64,000 nucleotides of DNA, from contig JACXUM010000001.1 in the NCBI GenBank assembly GCA_014763895.1, positions 1-64,000 of the forward strand, read 5' to 3'. The stretch is from Campylobacterales bacterium (GTDB lineage: Bacteria > Campylobacterota > Campylobacteria > Campylobacterales > Sulfurovaceae). How positions within the stretch are numbered: the stretch's first letter is position 1; the number at the start of each line of letters is the position of its first letter. The notes beneath the pieces are model-generated. The model ran no database searches. It was not told the origin of the DNA and saw only the letters and a list, made by a program, of their open reading frames with translations. Made by a program: the position numbers and the translations under genes. Positions 54,751 to 62,719 of this stretch are shown here, in pieces.

Positions 54751-54836
54751 GCGGTCGTGGTGGAATTGGTAGACACGCTATCTTGAGGGGGTAGTGTCCT
54801 ACGGATGTGCGGGTTCAAATCCCGCCGACCGCACCA
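54751..54836 (+). tRNA. tRNA-Leu (GAG)
   Basis: An 86-nt class II tRNA with encoded CCA. The acceptor arm GCGGTCG pairs with CGACCGC, the D-arm is TGGAATTGGTAGACACG, the anticodon stem is CTATC/GGTAG with loop TTGAGGG (anticodon GAG), a variable arm follows, and the T-arm is CGGGTTCAAATCCCG. Confidence 0.96.
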
Positions 54837-55061
54837 TCTTTCAAATTTATCTATCCCAAAAAATAACTTAAATTATACGGTCTATTCAGCCCATAAAGAT
54901 ATCAAAATCCATTGATTTTTCATACATTTAAATTCCAAAAGCACTATGTAAAATATGATATCAGATAAAAAAGTAATCCTGATAATACCTGAACTACCAA
55001 CAAATGACGTAAAATAGGGCTTTTTTACAATCTTTTATGTTCTTTTAAGATTAGTATGTGC

Positions 55062-55067
55062 TATAAT
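55062..55067 (+). promoter_or_regulatory. -10 box of the HU gene
   Basis: TATAAT 30 bp before the HU ATG, with AGGAAGAAG as ribosome site. The 260-bp region before it is AT-rich and I see no gene there. Confidence 0.55.
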
Positions 55068-55096
55068 GAGTACATCTTAAAAAACAAGGAAGAAGA

Positions 55097-55381
55097 ATGA
55101 CAAAAGCAGAATTCGTAGAATTGGTACAAAAGAATGGTGGGTTTGAAAGTAAAGCAGCAGCAGAGAGAGCTGTAAAGGCATTTACTACTTCAGTAACTGA
55201 AGCGCTTGTAAAAAAAGAGACTGTATCTCTAGTTGGTTTTGGAACATTCTCTACAGTTCACGTAGCGGCAAAAAGCGGTAAAGTTCCAGGAACTGACAAA
55301 ACATATAAAAAAGCAGCACACAATGCACCAAAATTCAAAATTGGTAAAACTCTTAAAGACGCTGTAGCGGCAGCTAAATAA
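55097..55381 (+). CDS. hup: HU-family DNA-binding protein
   Basis: The 94-residue histone-like protein begins MTKAEFVELVQ and carries the HU signature VSLVGFGTFSTVHVAAKSGKVPGT, with the beta-arm and C-terminal PKFKIGKTLKDAVAAAK. It bends and compacts DNA as a dimer. It is monocistronic, with its own promoter and terminator. It could be named HU beta-like, but HU and IHF subunits are not separable here. Confidence 0.94.
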   Translation: MTKAEFVELVQKNGGFESKAAAERAVKAFTTSVTEALVKKETVSLVGFGTFSTVHVAAKSGKVPGTDKTYKKAAHNAPKFKIGKTLKDAVAAAK

Positions 55382-55389
55382 TTATACTT

Positions 55390-55426
55390 CCAGATCCCTT
55401 TTAAAGTGAGATCTGGATTCTTTTTC
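55390..55426 (+). terminator. rho-independent terminator of the HU gene
   Basis: CCAGATC pairs with GATCTGG, then ATTCTTTTTC follows. It lies 8 bp after the stop codon. Confidence 0.8.
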
Positions 55427-55460
55427 TCCTCCTCTTTTGATCAGTAAAATAATGCTGTTC

Positions 55461-55649
55461 CTATGCCAAATAGCGATATGGATTATGATCCAATTTCAAG
55501 TGGCATTCTTTTCTTAATTTTTTTGCACTGGAACATTTTAAAACCTGACTGGTTGAATAGACCGCACTTGCCAACATAAAAACCAAAAAAGCACCGATGA
55601 TCGCTGCTACTAAAATAATATTTTTACTATCTTTCTTATCTGATGACAT
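55461..55649 (-). CDS. 62-residue single-pass membrane protein
   Basis: I do not recognise this protein. It has a charged N terminus (MSSDKKDSKN), one membrane helix (about 11-33, IILVAAIIGAFLVFMLASAVY) and a basic tail with cysteines at 39 and 49, ending DHNPYRYLA. An AAGAGG-type ribosome site precedes the ATG. It lies alone between HU and the DUF5718 gene, from which it diverges. The single clean helix and the ribosome site support a real gene. Confidence 0.6.
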   Translation of the reverse strand: MSSDKKDSKNIILVAAIIGAFLVFMLASAVYSTSQVLKCSSAKKLRKECHLKLDHNPYRYLA

Positions 55650-55746
55650 AACCTCTTACCTTCCTTTTGTCTCTTTTTATCATAGGGTAGTTGTGTGTAC
55701 TCTGTGTGTAACATACAACATGTTATAATTTTATCAAAAAAGGCAA

Positions 55747-56547
55747 ATGATGGATTTAAAAGAAGTGATCGGACTCGGTGTAGCGGGCAATTTCGCACAT
55801 CACTTAGAGCAGGCCGGAGAGCTTAAAGACTTTGAAAATATACAAACGGAAACACCTGATGCTCCCAAAGGTATTTTTCCATTTTATTTGCCATATTCAG
55901 ACTCCTTCTTAGGAATTTATCCTATCGGCACCGATAAATTGACATTGCCTAGATACGAAGCGAATGCACAGGTAGAACCCGAGATAGGTATTCTTTTTGA
56001 TATCGTCTATGACGATCAAAGACGTGTGATCGATCTTCAAGCAAATGCATTCACGACATTCAATGATTGTACGATACGTAAAGAAGGGGCTCAAAAGATA
56101 TCTGAAAAAAAGAACTGGGGCCCGGACTCCAAAGGTGTAGGCAATCAATGGATTGTTATAGACCGATTTGAAAAGGGTGGGGTGATGGACCATTATCATC
56201 TTTGTTCCTATGTCAAACGTAATGGGGTTATGCACCCCTATGGCGTAGATGCCCCATTGCTAGGATATAGTTATTTTTATGGTAGATTGAAAAAGTGGTT
56301 GATGGAAAAAATGAACGAACAAGAAGATTTCGGACCACTTGAAAATATCGCAGAACATTTAAAAACATGCCAGTATCCCCCAAAGGCATTTATCTCTATA
56401 GGAGCGACTGCTTATGCGGATTTTGGTGAAAAAAACTATCTCCACTCGGGAGATGAAATCTATGTAATTGCCTATGATGAGCGAAATGATATAGCAGATA
56501 CTGTACAAAGTGCAACAAAGGTCATATTGCACCAGAAGGTGCAATAA
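55747..56547 (+). CDS. DUF5718-family protein
   Basis: The 266-residue protein begins with the glycine-rich IGLGVAGNFAHHLEQAGE and has conserved segments KGIFPFYLPYS, EANAQVEPEIGILFDIVY and NWGPDSKGVGNQWI, matching DUF5718. The fold resembles fumarylacetoacetate hydrolases in the QVEPEIG region, but I cannot confirm a metal site or a reaction. It is probably soluble and cytoplasmic. Two ATGs (55747, 55750) are adjacent. It converges with the ferritin-like gene, 6 bp away. Confidence 0.72.
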   Translation: MMDLKEVIGLGVAGNFAHHLEQAGELKDFENIQTETPDAPKGIFPFYLPYSDSFLGIYPIGTDKLTLPRYEANAQVEPEIGILFDIVYDDQRRVIDLQANAFTTFNDCTIRKEGAQKISEKKNWGPDSKGVGNQWIVIDRFEKGGVMDHYHLCSYVKRNGVMHPYGVDAPLLGYSYFYGRLKKWLMEKMNEQEDFGPLENIAEHLKTCQYPPKAFISIGATAYADFGEKNYLHSGDEIYVIAYDERNDIADTVQSATKVILHQKVQ

Positions 56548-56553
56548 TCAGCA

Positions 56554-57066
56554 TTACATAGATTGTTTGATATGCGAGATGAATTCGGTGATATCATCAT
56601 GAAGTGCCTGAAGATCCTCCTCATGTTCGACTTCATCGGCAAGGATCTGAGATACGATATCATAGGTAACGATATCTTTATCCCTGGTCATCTCGGCAAG
56701 TTTAGAATAGATCGATATCGCACACTGCTCACCTTTGATCGCATCTTCAAGTATGGCAACGACATCCAATTCATTGGGGGCATCATATCCGCAATTGGTA
56801 TGGGTAAACCAGTCTTTAGGATGCAGTAAAGGCGTTCCTCCCAACTGGATGATCCTATCTGCAACCATTGTTGCATGTCTAAGTTCATCGGCGGCATGCT
56901 GAGTCAATTCTGTAATAGCAGCATCTTTCATAATGCCTTTGATTACCTTTGCTTCAATAAAATATTGATAATATGCCAACCACTCATCCGCATATGCTTT
57001 ATTAAGCTGGGTAATAATATCCTGGATCTCTAAACCTTTAATGATCGAATTTCCTTTGCGTGCCAT
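56554..57066 (-). CDS. ferritin-like/Dps-like protein
   Basis: The 170-residue four-helix protein has di-iron ligand patterns: E28 in DEWLAYYQY, E61-x2-H64 in DELRHA, E in AIKGEQCAISIY and DEVEHEED in the last helix. This ExxH-rich arrangement resembles bacterioferritin or Dps-like proteins of microaerophiles and would store iron or remove peroxide. A near-palindrome, GGATAATAATTTTCC, lies about 70 bp upstream. The mineral core and the oligomer state cannot be inferred. Confidence 0.82.
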   Translation of the reverse strand: MARKGNSIIKGLEIQDIITQLNKAYADEWLAYYQYFIEAKVIKGIMKDAAITELTQHAADELRHATMVADRIIQLGGTPLLHPKDWFTHTNCGYDAPNELDVVAILEDAIKGEQCAISIYSKLAEMTRDKDIVTYDIVSQILADEVEHEEDLQALHDDITEFISHIKQSM

Positions 57067-57218
57067 CTGTGATCCTTTTTGATAATATGAAAGAAATACT
57101 TTCTAATCCTATGATAGTCTTTTAAAACTTAAAGGATAATAATTTTCCATTAAAATGATCGTCGATATATTCTTATTATATTTTGGTTAGAATGACGTAT
57201 ATGATAAGGGGAATGAAT

Positions 57219-57842
57219 ATGAAATATGTATGGATCATTGGATTGGTATGGATCATTGGATGCGGGGAGAACAATGACATCAAAAATGCACATCTTCTTT
57301 ATGATCCAGCCCAAAAGAATCTTGCCCCAGAAACATCTAAGAACGAAAAAATGGTGTTGGATAAGATGAAGTACCAAAACAGTATTGAGCTTGCCAAAAT
57401 AGAAGCGCAAAAGGCAAAGGAGTTGGAACAGATCGCCCTGGAAAAAGCGAAAGTTGAAATGGATACTCAAAAAGAGATCAATGCAAAGTCACAACAGACC
57501 CAAAAAGAGATCGCTTTAGCCAAGGAAGAGCGTATTGCACTGACCAAAGATAAGGATAATGCTCTTTATGAAAAAACCTTGATTGTCTTATCGGTATTAA
57601 TCGGTTTGGGTTTGCTCATTTTTCTATGGATATATCGGAAGAACAGAAACGACAAACTGAAAATGCATGAAGAGACGCTAAAACATGATGCCTTTATGCA
57701 GGCCAGCAGACAACAGCACGAAACGATGCATAAAATGCTGGAGATTATTGTGGATGAAAAGACCGATAGGACGGTTAAAAAAGAGATTGTAAAGTTACTT
57801 AAAGATCAGGGCAGTGTTACTCCCCTGCTTGAACACCACTAG
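57219..57842 (+). CDS. lipoprotein-like protein with coiled coil and internal membrane helix
   Basis: I do not recognise the family. From the ATG at 57219 (AAGGGG upstream) the 207-residue protein has a short lipobox-type signal ending WIIGC. An alpha-helical, Lys/Glu/Gln-rich coiled coil (about 45-120, [21 protein letters not shown]) follows, then a membrane helix (about 128-147, [21 protein letters not shown]) and a charged C-terminal helix that would be cytoplasmic. Its stop codon shares CTAG with the dnaJ stop on the other strand. The topology is odd for a lipoprotein. Confidence 0.6.
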   Translation: MKYVWIIGLVWIIGCGENNDIKNAHLLYDPAQKNLAPETSKNEKMVLDKMKYQNSIELAKIEAQKAKELEQIALEKAKVEMDTQKEINAKSQQTQKEIALAKEERIALTKDKDNALYEKTLIVLSVLIGLGLLIFLWIYRKNRNDKLKMHEETLKHDAFMQASRQQHETMHKMLEIIVDEKTDRTVKKEIVKLLKDQGSVTPLLEHH

Positions 57843-58966
57843 TGCTTAAACCAGTTTTTGATCTTATCATAGGCTGATTCAAAGGTGCTTTTATGTGGGC
57901 GGCTTTCTACGCCATAACTCTCTTGCAATTTTTCAAGAAGGGTTTTTTGCTCTTCATTGATCTTTTTAGGCAGAACCATACGGATCTGTGCAATCAGTCT
58001 ACCTTTCCTGCCGGTATGAACATCAGCAATACCTTCGTTTTCAAAAACAAACTGGGCTTTGTCCGCAGTGCTTGGTTTGAGTTCCAGCTCCAGTTCCCCG
58101 TCTAAGGCCGGAATGGAGATGGTCTCACCCAGGATTGCCTGGGTAAAGAAGACAGGTACTTCGATATAGATATCATTGCCGTTTCTTATAAAATGTTCAT
58201 CCTCTTCAACGATAAAGGTAACATAAAGATCTCCACGGTTTCCGTTCTTGGCTTTATTTCCATGACCTTGCACCCTTAGACGGTTACCACTGTCAACACC
58301 AGCAGGTATTTTTATCGTGATACTTTCTTCTTCTTCATGGTATCCTCGGCCTTTACACTCAGGACATTTTTCTTTGATGAATTGCCCTTGCCCCTGACAT
58401 TTTGGACAGGTTTGTGCAAAAGTCATAAATCCTTGCCTCATTACGACCTGTCCCTGGCCGCCACAATAATCACAGGTTTCCATTTTCCCGTCTTTGGATC
58501 CTGTACCTTGACAACTCTCACATGGTGATTTGAATGTGATATCTATCTTTTTTTCACATCCAAATACTGCTTCATGGAAAGCCAAAGGAAGTTCCAGTTC
58601 AAAATCAAGTGCATATTTTTGTCCCGGATCTCTTCTTGTTCTTCCAAAACCACCGCCGAAACCGCCCGTACCTCCGAACATGGAGTTAAAGATATCCATG
58701 ATATCATCCATACCTCCGCTAAAACCGCCCATACCTCTGCCTTCAAGCCCGGCTTTACCGTAACGGTCATAGATGCTTCTTTTTTCCTCGTCACTGAGGA
58801 CTTGATAGGCTTCGTTAATGATCTTGAATTTTTCTTCGGCCTCTTTGTCGTCAGGATTTCTATCCGGATGGTATTTCATGGCCAGTTTTCTGTATGATTT
58901 TTTAAGTTCGGCACTTGAACAGTCTTTCGTTACTTCAAGCACTTCATAGTAATCAAGTTCTGTCAT
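57839..58966 (-). CDS. dnaJ: chaperone protein DnaJ
   Basis: The 375-residue co-chaperone has the J domain with HPD in KYHPDRNP, a Gly/Phe-rich region ([19 protein letters not shown]), a zinc domain with four CxxCxGxG units ([32 protein letters not shown]) and the C-terminal substrate domains. It delivers unfolded proteins to DnaK, whose gene begins at 63.4 kb rather than next to this one. It converges with the lipoprotein-like gene. Confidence 0.97.
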   Translation of the reverse strand: MTELDYYEVLEVTKDCSSAELKKSYRKLAMKYHPDRNPDDKEAEEKFKIINEAYQVLSDEEKRSIYDRYGKAGLEGRGMGGFSGGMDDIMDIFNSMFGGTGGFGGGFGRTRRDPGQKYALDFELELPLAFHEAVFGCEKKIDITFKSPCESCQGTGSKDGKMETCDYCGGQGQVVMRQGFMTFAQTCPKCQGQGQFIKEKCPECKGRGYHEEEESITIKIPAGVDSGNRLRVQGHGNKAKNGNRGDLYVTFIVEEDEHFIRNGNDIYIEVPVFFTQAILGETISIPALDGELELELKPSTADKAQFVFENEGIADVHTGRKGRLIAQIRMVLPKKINEEQKTLLEKLQESYGVESRPHKSTFESAYDKIKNWFKH

Positions 58967-59032
58967 AGGTGTCTCTCTTTCTTTGATATATTATAAGGGA
59001 TTAGTTTTGGGCGAATTCTACCATAATTTGGT

Positions 59033-59038
59033 TATAAT
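59033..59038 (+). promoter_or_regulatory. -10 box of the Dabb-recR unit
   Basis: TATAAT 31 bp before the Dabb gene, in the divergent region with dnaJ. A minus-strand TATAAT at 58990-58995 is a likely dnaJ promoter. The two promoters are within 50 bp. Confidence 0.55.
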
Positions 59039-59068
59039 TACAAAAAACAACATCAAAGGTTCTTTTAG

Positions 59069-59362
59069 ATGGTAGTTCATATCGTGATGTTCAAATTCAA
59101 AGAAGAAAACAAAAAAGCCAATATGATCCAGGCGAAACAGATGCTTGATAATCTTATGGGCACTGTACCAAGTCTTAGAAGCATGGATGTGGGAATGAAT
59201 TTTTGTGAAGAAGAGAGGGCGATGGATTTGAGTATCATTACCTCTTTTGAGGGCAGAGAAGGGCTTGATGCTTATGCTGTGCACCCTGAACATCTCAAAG
59301 TTGTCGATTTTATCAAAAGTGTTGTAGAGTATTCCAAAGTCGTTGACTACGAGAGAGCATGA
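59069..59362 (+). CDS. Dabb-domain (stress-responsive A/B barrel) protein
   Basis: The 97-residue protein matches the Dabb fold: start MVVHIVMFKFKEE, conserved RSMDVGMNF, then the C-terminal HPEHLKVVDFIKSVVEYSKVVDYE. Such dimeric barrels bind small ligands and are often seen in stress responses, but the role here is unknown. Its stop overlaps the recR start by 4 bp (ATGA). Confidence 0.85.
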   Translation: MVVHIVMFKFKEENKKANMIQAKQMLDNLMGTVPSLRSMDVGMNFCEEERAMDLSIITSFEGREGLDAYAVHPEHLKVVDFIKSVVEYSKVVDYERA

Positions 59363-59928
59363 GAAAATATAAGATAGAAGCCTTTGAAAACTTGGTAGAC
59401 GCATTCGGATCGTTGCCTGGGGTCGGTAAAAAAACTGCTGTAAGGCTGGCCTATCATGTAGTAATGGAGGATGGGTTTGGCGGTATGAAACTGGCACATG
59501 CCATTGAAACAGGGGTCAACAGTATTCAAAAGTGCAGCAAATGCCACAATATGAGCGAAGATGAGCTTTGCAGCATCTGCTCAGATCCATACCGGGATAC
59601 AACCAAACTTTGTATCGTTCAAAGTGCCAAAGATATCTTGACGATCGAAGAGAGCAGGCAGTTCAACGGGATCTATTATGTTATCTCTGAAATACAGGAT
59701 ATGGACGAAGCACATCTTTTTTACGCCGTGGGTGGAGTGGATGAGGTGATCTTTGCATTTCCTCCAAGCATTGCAACAGATACGATGATTCTTTATATAG
59801 AAGATAAGCTCAAAGGGCTTGATATTAACTTTACAAAGATCGCCCAAGGTGTTCCGACTGGTGTTGAATTGGAAAATATCGATATTCTCTCGCTTTCGCG
59901 TGCGCTTGAAGCGAGAGTAAAGATTTAA
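59359..59928 (+). CDS. recR: recombination protein RecR
   Basis: The 189-residue protein works with RecO and RecF in gap repair. It has an N-terminal helix-hairpin-helix (LPGVGKKTAVRLAYHV), the zinc finger C59, C62, C71, C74 in CSKCHNMSEDELCSIC, a Toprim domain (LCIVQSAKDILTIEE) and the C-terminal ATP-binding-like region (IAQGVPTGVELENIDILSL). It is about ten residues shorter than the usual protein. Its ATG overlaps the Dabb stop, and its stop shares TTAA with the convergent DUF2059 gene. Confidence 0.95.
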   Translation: MRKYKIEAFENLVDAFGSLPGVGKKTAVRLAYHVVMEDGFGGMKLAHAIETGVNSIQKCSKCHNMSEDELCSICSDPYRDTTKLCIVQSAKDILTIEESRQFNGIYYVISEIQDMDEAHLFYAVGGVDEVIFAFPPSIATDTMILYIEDKLKGLDINFTKIAQGVPTGVELENIDILSLSRALEARVKI

Positions 59929-60458
59929 GGATTATTTTTAGTATTTTCTGTTTGAGCTTGTCTGGCAAGTTCATCCATGATCATTTTCTGAAATTCTTCC
60001 AGGTGTGCTTTAAAGCGTTCTTCTCCCAACTTTGAACCTTCAGCTGCAAGCTGAGGCATCAAGGTAGCTGTTTTTTTCCCAACCGGTGTTTCATAAAAAG
60101 CTTTGATTTCATTCAGTTCTTGGGTAGTAAAGTGGCTTGCATAGATCTTTGCCATCTCTTCTTTGAGCGAATCCCATCCCATATATTTTGTAAAGAAAGC
60201 TTTCATCGTATCTTTGATCGGCTCGAGTGCAGGTTGTTGTTTGAGCTGCATTTGTGTGATCCTGTCGACCATCGCTTCATAATTTTTGCTAAGGCCCATC
60301 GTATCAAAAAGTGCATAGGCAGCGTTCATTGCTTCTGAAGATACGGCAGGATTAGCAGAAACTGCGGCAGTAGTATTATTTTCCTGTGCAGGTAGTGTTG
60401 CAGGCAGCCATAGTAGAGCAGCCAAAAGAAGTAGTGATTTTGAAGTCTGTTTGAGCAT
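59925..60458 (-). CDS. secreted DUF2059-domain protein
   Basis: The 177-residue protein has a signal peptide (1-24, ending LPATLPAQ). The mature part contains the DUF2059 segment LKEEMAKIYASHFTTQELNEIKAFYETPVGKK, a helical domain found in periplasmic proteins of unknown function. It ends with a basic glutamine-rich tail. It overlaps recR tail to tail by 4 bp and follows the DHH gene in the same direction. Confidence 0.8.
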   Translation of the reverse strand: MLKQTSKSLLLLAALLWLPATLPAQENNTTAAVSANPAVSSEAMNAAYALFDTMGLSKNYEAMVDRITQMQLKQQPALEPIKDTMKAFFTKYMGWDSLKEEMAKIYASHFTTQELNEIKAFYETPVGKKTATLMPQLAAEGSKLGEERFKAHLEEFQKMIMDELARQAQTENTKNNP

Positions 60459-60516
60459 GGTTTATCCTTGTTTAAAATTCAAGGATAATTATAGCTTAGG
60501 ATAAGAATTGGTTTGC

Positions 60517-61560
60517 TTATAGAGACTTTTCATTTAGATATTGCTGGATGGATTCACGTACCTGTGCATAGACAAACGAGTCTTTGTAATTTTCTATCTT
60601 ACCGCCGCTTGCATTCGGGTGTCCGCCGCCATTTCCGATATGTTCGGCCATTTTGGAAACATCCATTTTATTATTGCTTCGTAGGGAGAAATGTCCCCTG
60701 AAATTGATATCCATATAGAAATCGTACTCCGGATTGTTTACAAGGAAGGTGTTGCCGATAATGGAAGTATTTCCTACATTATAGGCCAAGATACCTTTGT
60801 ATGTTTGATACTGTACCGTCAAACGCTCTTTATCGGCACTAAGCAGATCGGTAACGTAAAAAGCTACAAGATTGTCTTTGGTATCGTTTTGGGCAAGCCT
60901 GAAAAATGTTTTTTTGATCTGGTGAAGTTCATCATCCAGTCTGATCGGTGCATCCGCTTCATTGACTCTTTGTTTAGCCGCTTCGATCAATGACAGCTTG
61001 AATGCCCTGTCTTGCTTCGGGAATAGGATACGGTTGATCTCTTTGGCTCCTGAAATCATGCCGAGCATGACCTTCCCGTATTCAAACAGGGGATCATTGC
61101 TAAGCCAGATATCGATAGCATTGATGGCTTGTACAATGGTTTTAAAGGTGTAATCGGGATCAAATCCGCTCGTCTTCCGGAGCCAGTCATAAGTAATCTG
61201 CGTTGCACTGCGTGAGGTATCCAACAGATACCAGCTAAAACGTTCTGCGGTAGTTGCACCTGTAGCATGATGATCGAGAAGCTGCAGTTTCGCTCCGATA
61301 CGGAGCGCTTCTTTTTCTATCCAGTTGGCTTCTTTTGTCGTAAGATTGAGGTCTGTGATAAGGATTAAAGATTCTTCATCAGTCATATTTGGAGCATTCT
61401 GTTCGATTTCCAAAATAATTTCTTCAAGCCGGGCAGCTACCTCCGGTCCGTAGTTTGCATTATAGCACTTAATGGCATCGAAACATTGTGTCGTAAGGTA
61501 TTGACAGCTATACCCGTCAAGATCGATATGAGAAAGATGATAGATGCGTCGTTTGATCAT
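60517..61560 (-). CDS. DHH-family phosphoesterase (NrnB/oligoribonuclease-like)
   Basis: The 347-residue protein has the DHH motifs: H11-x-D13-x-D15 in SHIDLDGYS, D71 in ILITDLNLT and D96-H97-H98 in LLDHHATG, with the C-terminal DHHA1 motif GNGGGHPNASGG. Family members degrade short RNA or cyclic and oligo-nucleotides. The domain arrangement is closest to NrnB-type enzymes, but the substrate is not certain. It is cytoplasmic and transcribed toward the DUF2059 gene. Confidence 0.82.
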   Translation of the reverse strand: MIKRRIYHLSHIDLDGYSCQYLTTQCFDAIKCYNANYGPEVAARLEEIILEIEQNAPNMTDEESLILITDLNLTTKEANWIEKEALRIGAKLQLLDHHATGATTAERFSWYLLDTSRSATQITYDWLRKTSGFDPDYTFKTIVQAINAIDIWLSNDPLFEYGKVMLGMISGAKEINRILFPKQDRAFKLSLIEAAKQRVNEADAPIRLDDELHQIKKTFFRLAQNDTKDNLVAFYVTDLLSADKERLTVQYQTYKGILAYNVGNTSIIGNTFLVNNPEYDFYMDINFRGHFSLRSNNKMDVSKMAEHIGNGGGHPNASGGKIENYKDSFVYAQVRESIQQYLNEKSL

Positions 61561-61602
61561 AGTCTAAGGCCTTGTAATATATGAGGTAAAATAGTTAACT
61601 TA

Positions 61603-61636
61603 GGGAAGCATCGTTTAAACCAACGATACTTATCCC
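61603..61636 (-). terminator. hairpin after the Rrf2 gene
   Basis: GGGA-AAG-ATCGTT pairs with AACGAT-CTT-TCCC, interrupted by small bulges, 14 bp past the rrf2 stop codon. No U-run follows, so it may be only a weak terminator. Confidence 0.35.
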
Positions 61637-61649
61637 TTCTTGGGGTATT

Positions 61650-62051
61650 TTATAATAAAATATCCCCCAATGTCAGTCCAAGTAGAAAATCATCGATTTT
61701 GATTTGAAATTTGAGTAAAAATGGAGAGATAGAACAACTTCCTATCGCACCGTGCGGGCAAGAATGGGTATATTGGGTGCAGTCAAATACCGCTGGCGTT
61801 TTGCCTTCAGCTGCAAAGATGACATCATAGACCGGAATTTCATGAATATCTTTTGCAAGTAAAAATCCTCCATGGGCGCCCTTCCTGGATTCTAAAATAC
61901 CTTGTTTTGCCAAATTCTGAAGGATTTTTGCCAGAAAACTTTTAGGGATATAGAGTTCATTTGCCAATTGCTCAGCACCGATCGGGCTCTCTGACTTGCG
62001 AATCGTATCTAAAGAAAGCAGGGCATATTCACTTGCTCGGGTTAATAACAT
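61650..62051 (-). CDS. Rrf2-family iron-sulfur transcriptional regulator
   Basis: The 133-residue winged-helix regulator starts MLLTRASEYALLSLDTI, with the recognition helix in IPKSFLAKILQNLAK. Three cysteines, C91, C98 and C106 (FDCTQYTHSCPHGAIGSC), form the cluster-ligand pattern of IscR/NsrR-like members, so it probably senses iron-sulfur status, oxidants or nitric oxide. It is monocistronic. Its own upstream region holds an 8-bp inverted repeat that fits autoregulation. Confidence 0.87.
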   Translation of the reverse strand: MLLTRASEYALLSLDTIRKSESPIGAEQLANELYIPKSFLAKILQNLAKQGILESRKGAHGGFLLAKDIHEIPVYDVIFAAEGKTPAVFDCTQYTHSCPHGAIGSCSISPFLLKFQIKIDDFLLGLTLGDILL

Positions 62052-62077
62052 TACTACACCTTACATTGATTTAATTA

Positions 62078-62107
62078 AGAGTATTTTACTCTAATTAGTA
62101 TTAGAGT
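62078..62107. promoter_or_regulatory. putative Rrf2 operator
   Basis: ACTCTAAT-TAGT-ATTAGAGT is a perfect 8-4-8 inverted repeat (62088-62107), with an additional AGAGT at 62078-62082 spaced 5 nt before it. It lies 37-56 bp upstream of the rrf2 start codon and overlaps its TAAAAT-like promoter box, as expected for autorepression. Confidence 0.6.
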
Positions 62108-62219
62108 TTAATGATGTGGTTTTTCAAAATATTTATCTAAGTTGCAAGTAAGGATATTTTGGTATCATTGCGTTCCCAAAAAACTATTTGGAAAATAACA
62201 TACCAATCAGGAGGTCATT

Positions 62220-62489
62220 ATGGCTTTGGATCAGGCGAAAAAAGCAGAAATTATTGCAAAACACGCTAGAGGCGATAGAGATACAGGTTCAGCAGAAGTT
62301 CAAGTCGCACTTCTTACAGAAAGAATCAACACACTTACTGCACACCTTCAAGCAAACAAAAAAGACCACTCTTCAAGAGTAGGACTACTTAAACTTGTAG
62401 GTCAGAGAAGAAGACTTATGAAGTATCTTAAAACTAAAGATATCAGCAGATGGAACGCTATCAAAGCTGAGCTAGGTATCAGAAACTAA
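62220..62489 (+). CDS. rpsO: 30S ribosomal protein S15
   Basis: The 89-residue protein binds the 16S rRNA central domain early in 30S assembly. The characteristic segments [51 protein letters not shown] are intact. AGGAGG lies a few bases before the ATG. It is monocistronic here and not next to pnp, unlike in E. coli. A UUCG-capped hairpin follows. Confidence 0.97.
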   Translation: MALDQAKKAEIIAKHARGDRDTGSAEVQVALLTERINTLTAHLQANKKDHSSRVGLLKLVGQRRRLMKYLKTKDISRWNAIKAELGIRN

Positions 62490-62498
62490 ATTTTCCCT

Positions 62499-62516
62499 TT
62501 CAGCCTTCGGGCTGAA
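62499..62516 (+). terminator. UUCG hairpin after rpsO
   Basis: TTCAGCC pairs with GGCTGAA around a TTCG tetraloop, 10 bp after the stop codon. The tail TCCCTTCTATATTTT is only partly T-rich, so termination may be incomplete. Confidence 0.55.
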
Positions 62517-62639
62517 TCCCTTCTATATTTTCATATCATCCAAATTATTCATTCAATCTATCATATTTCCATTCTCTAACTTATATCGAATGTTTCCAAA
62601 AATCATTATACTATAAAGATATTTTTGTCTATTTTAAAA

Positions 62640-62660
62640 GTTTAGTAAAATTGACTAAAG
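62640..62660. promoter_or_regulatory. 21-nt element shared with the htpG upstream region
   Basis: GTTTAG, five variable bases, then TTGACTAAAG, matching 43344-43364 at 17 of 21 positions. TTTAGT and ACTAAA form an inverted repeat here with a 7-nt spacer. It lies 54 bp before the grpE -10 box and 124 bp before the grpE ATG. Confidence 0.55.
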
Positions 62661-62689
62661 TTTATTGTGAAAAAGTACTAAGAATATAC

Positions 62690-62719
62690 TTGACAAACTT
62701 TCACTCAATGTTGTATAAT
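62690..62719 (+). promoter_or_regulatory. sigma70 promoter for grpE-dnaK
   Basis: TTGACA (62690-62695) and TATAAT (62714-62719), both at consensus, are 18 bp apart. GCATT and AATGC with a 9-nt spacer flank the downstream sequence (62728-62746), but this is not the CIRCE sequence. Confidence 0.85.
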
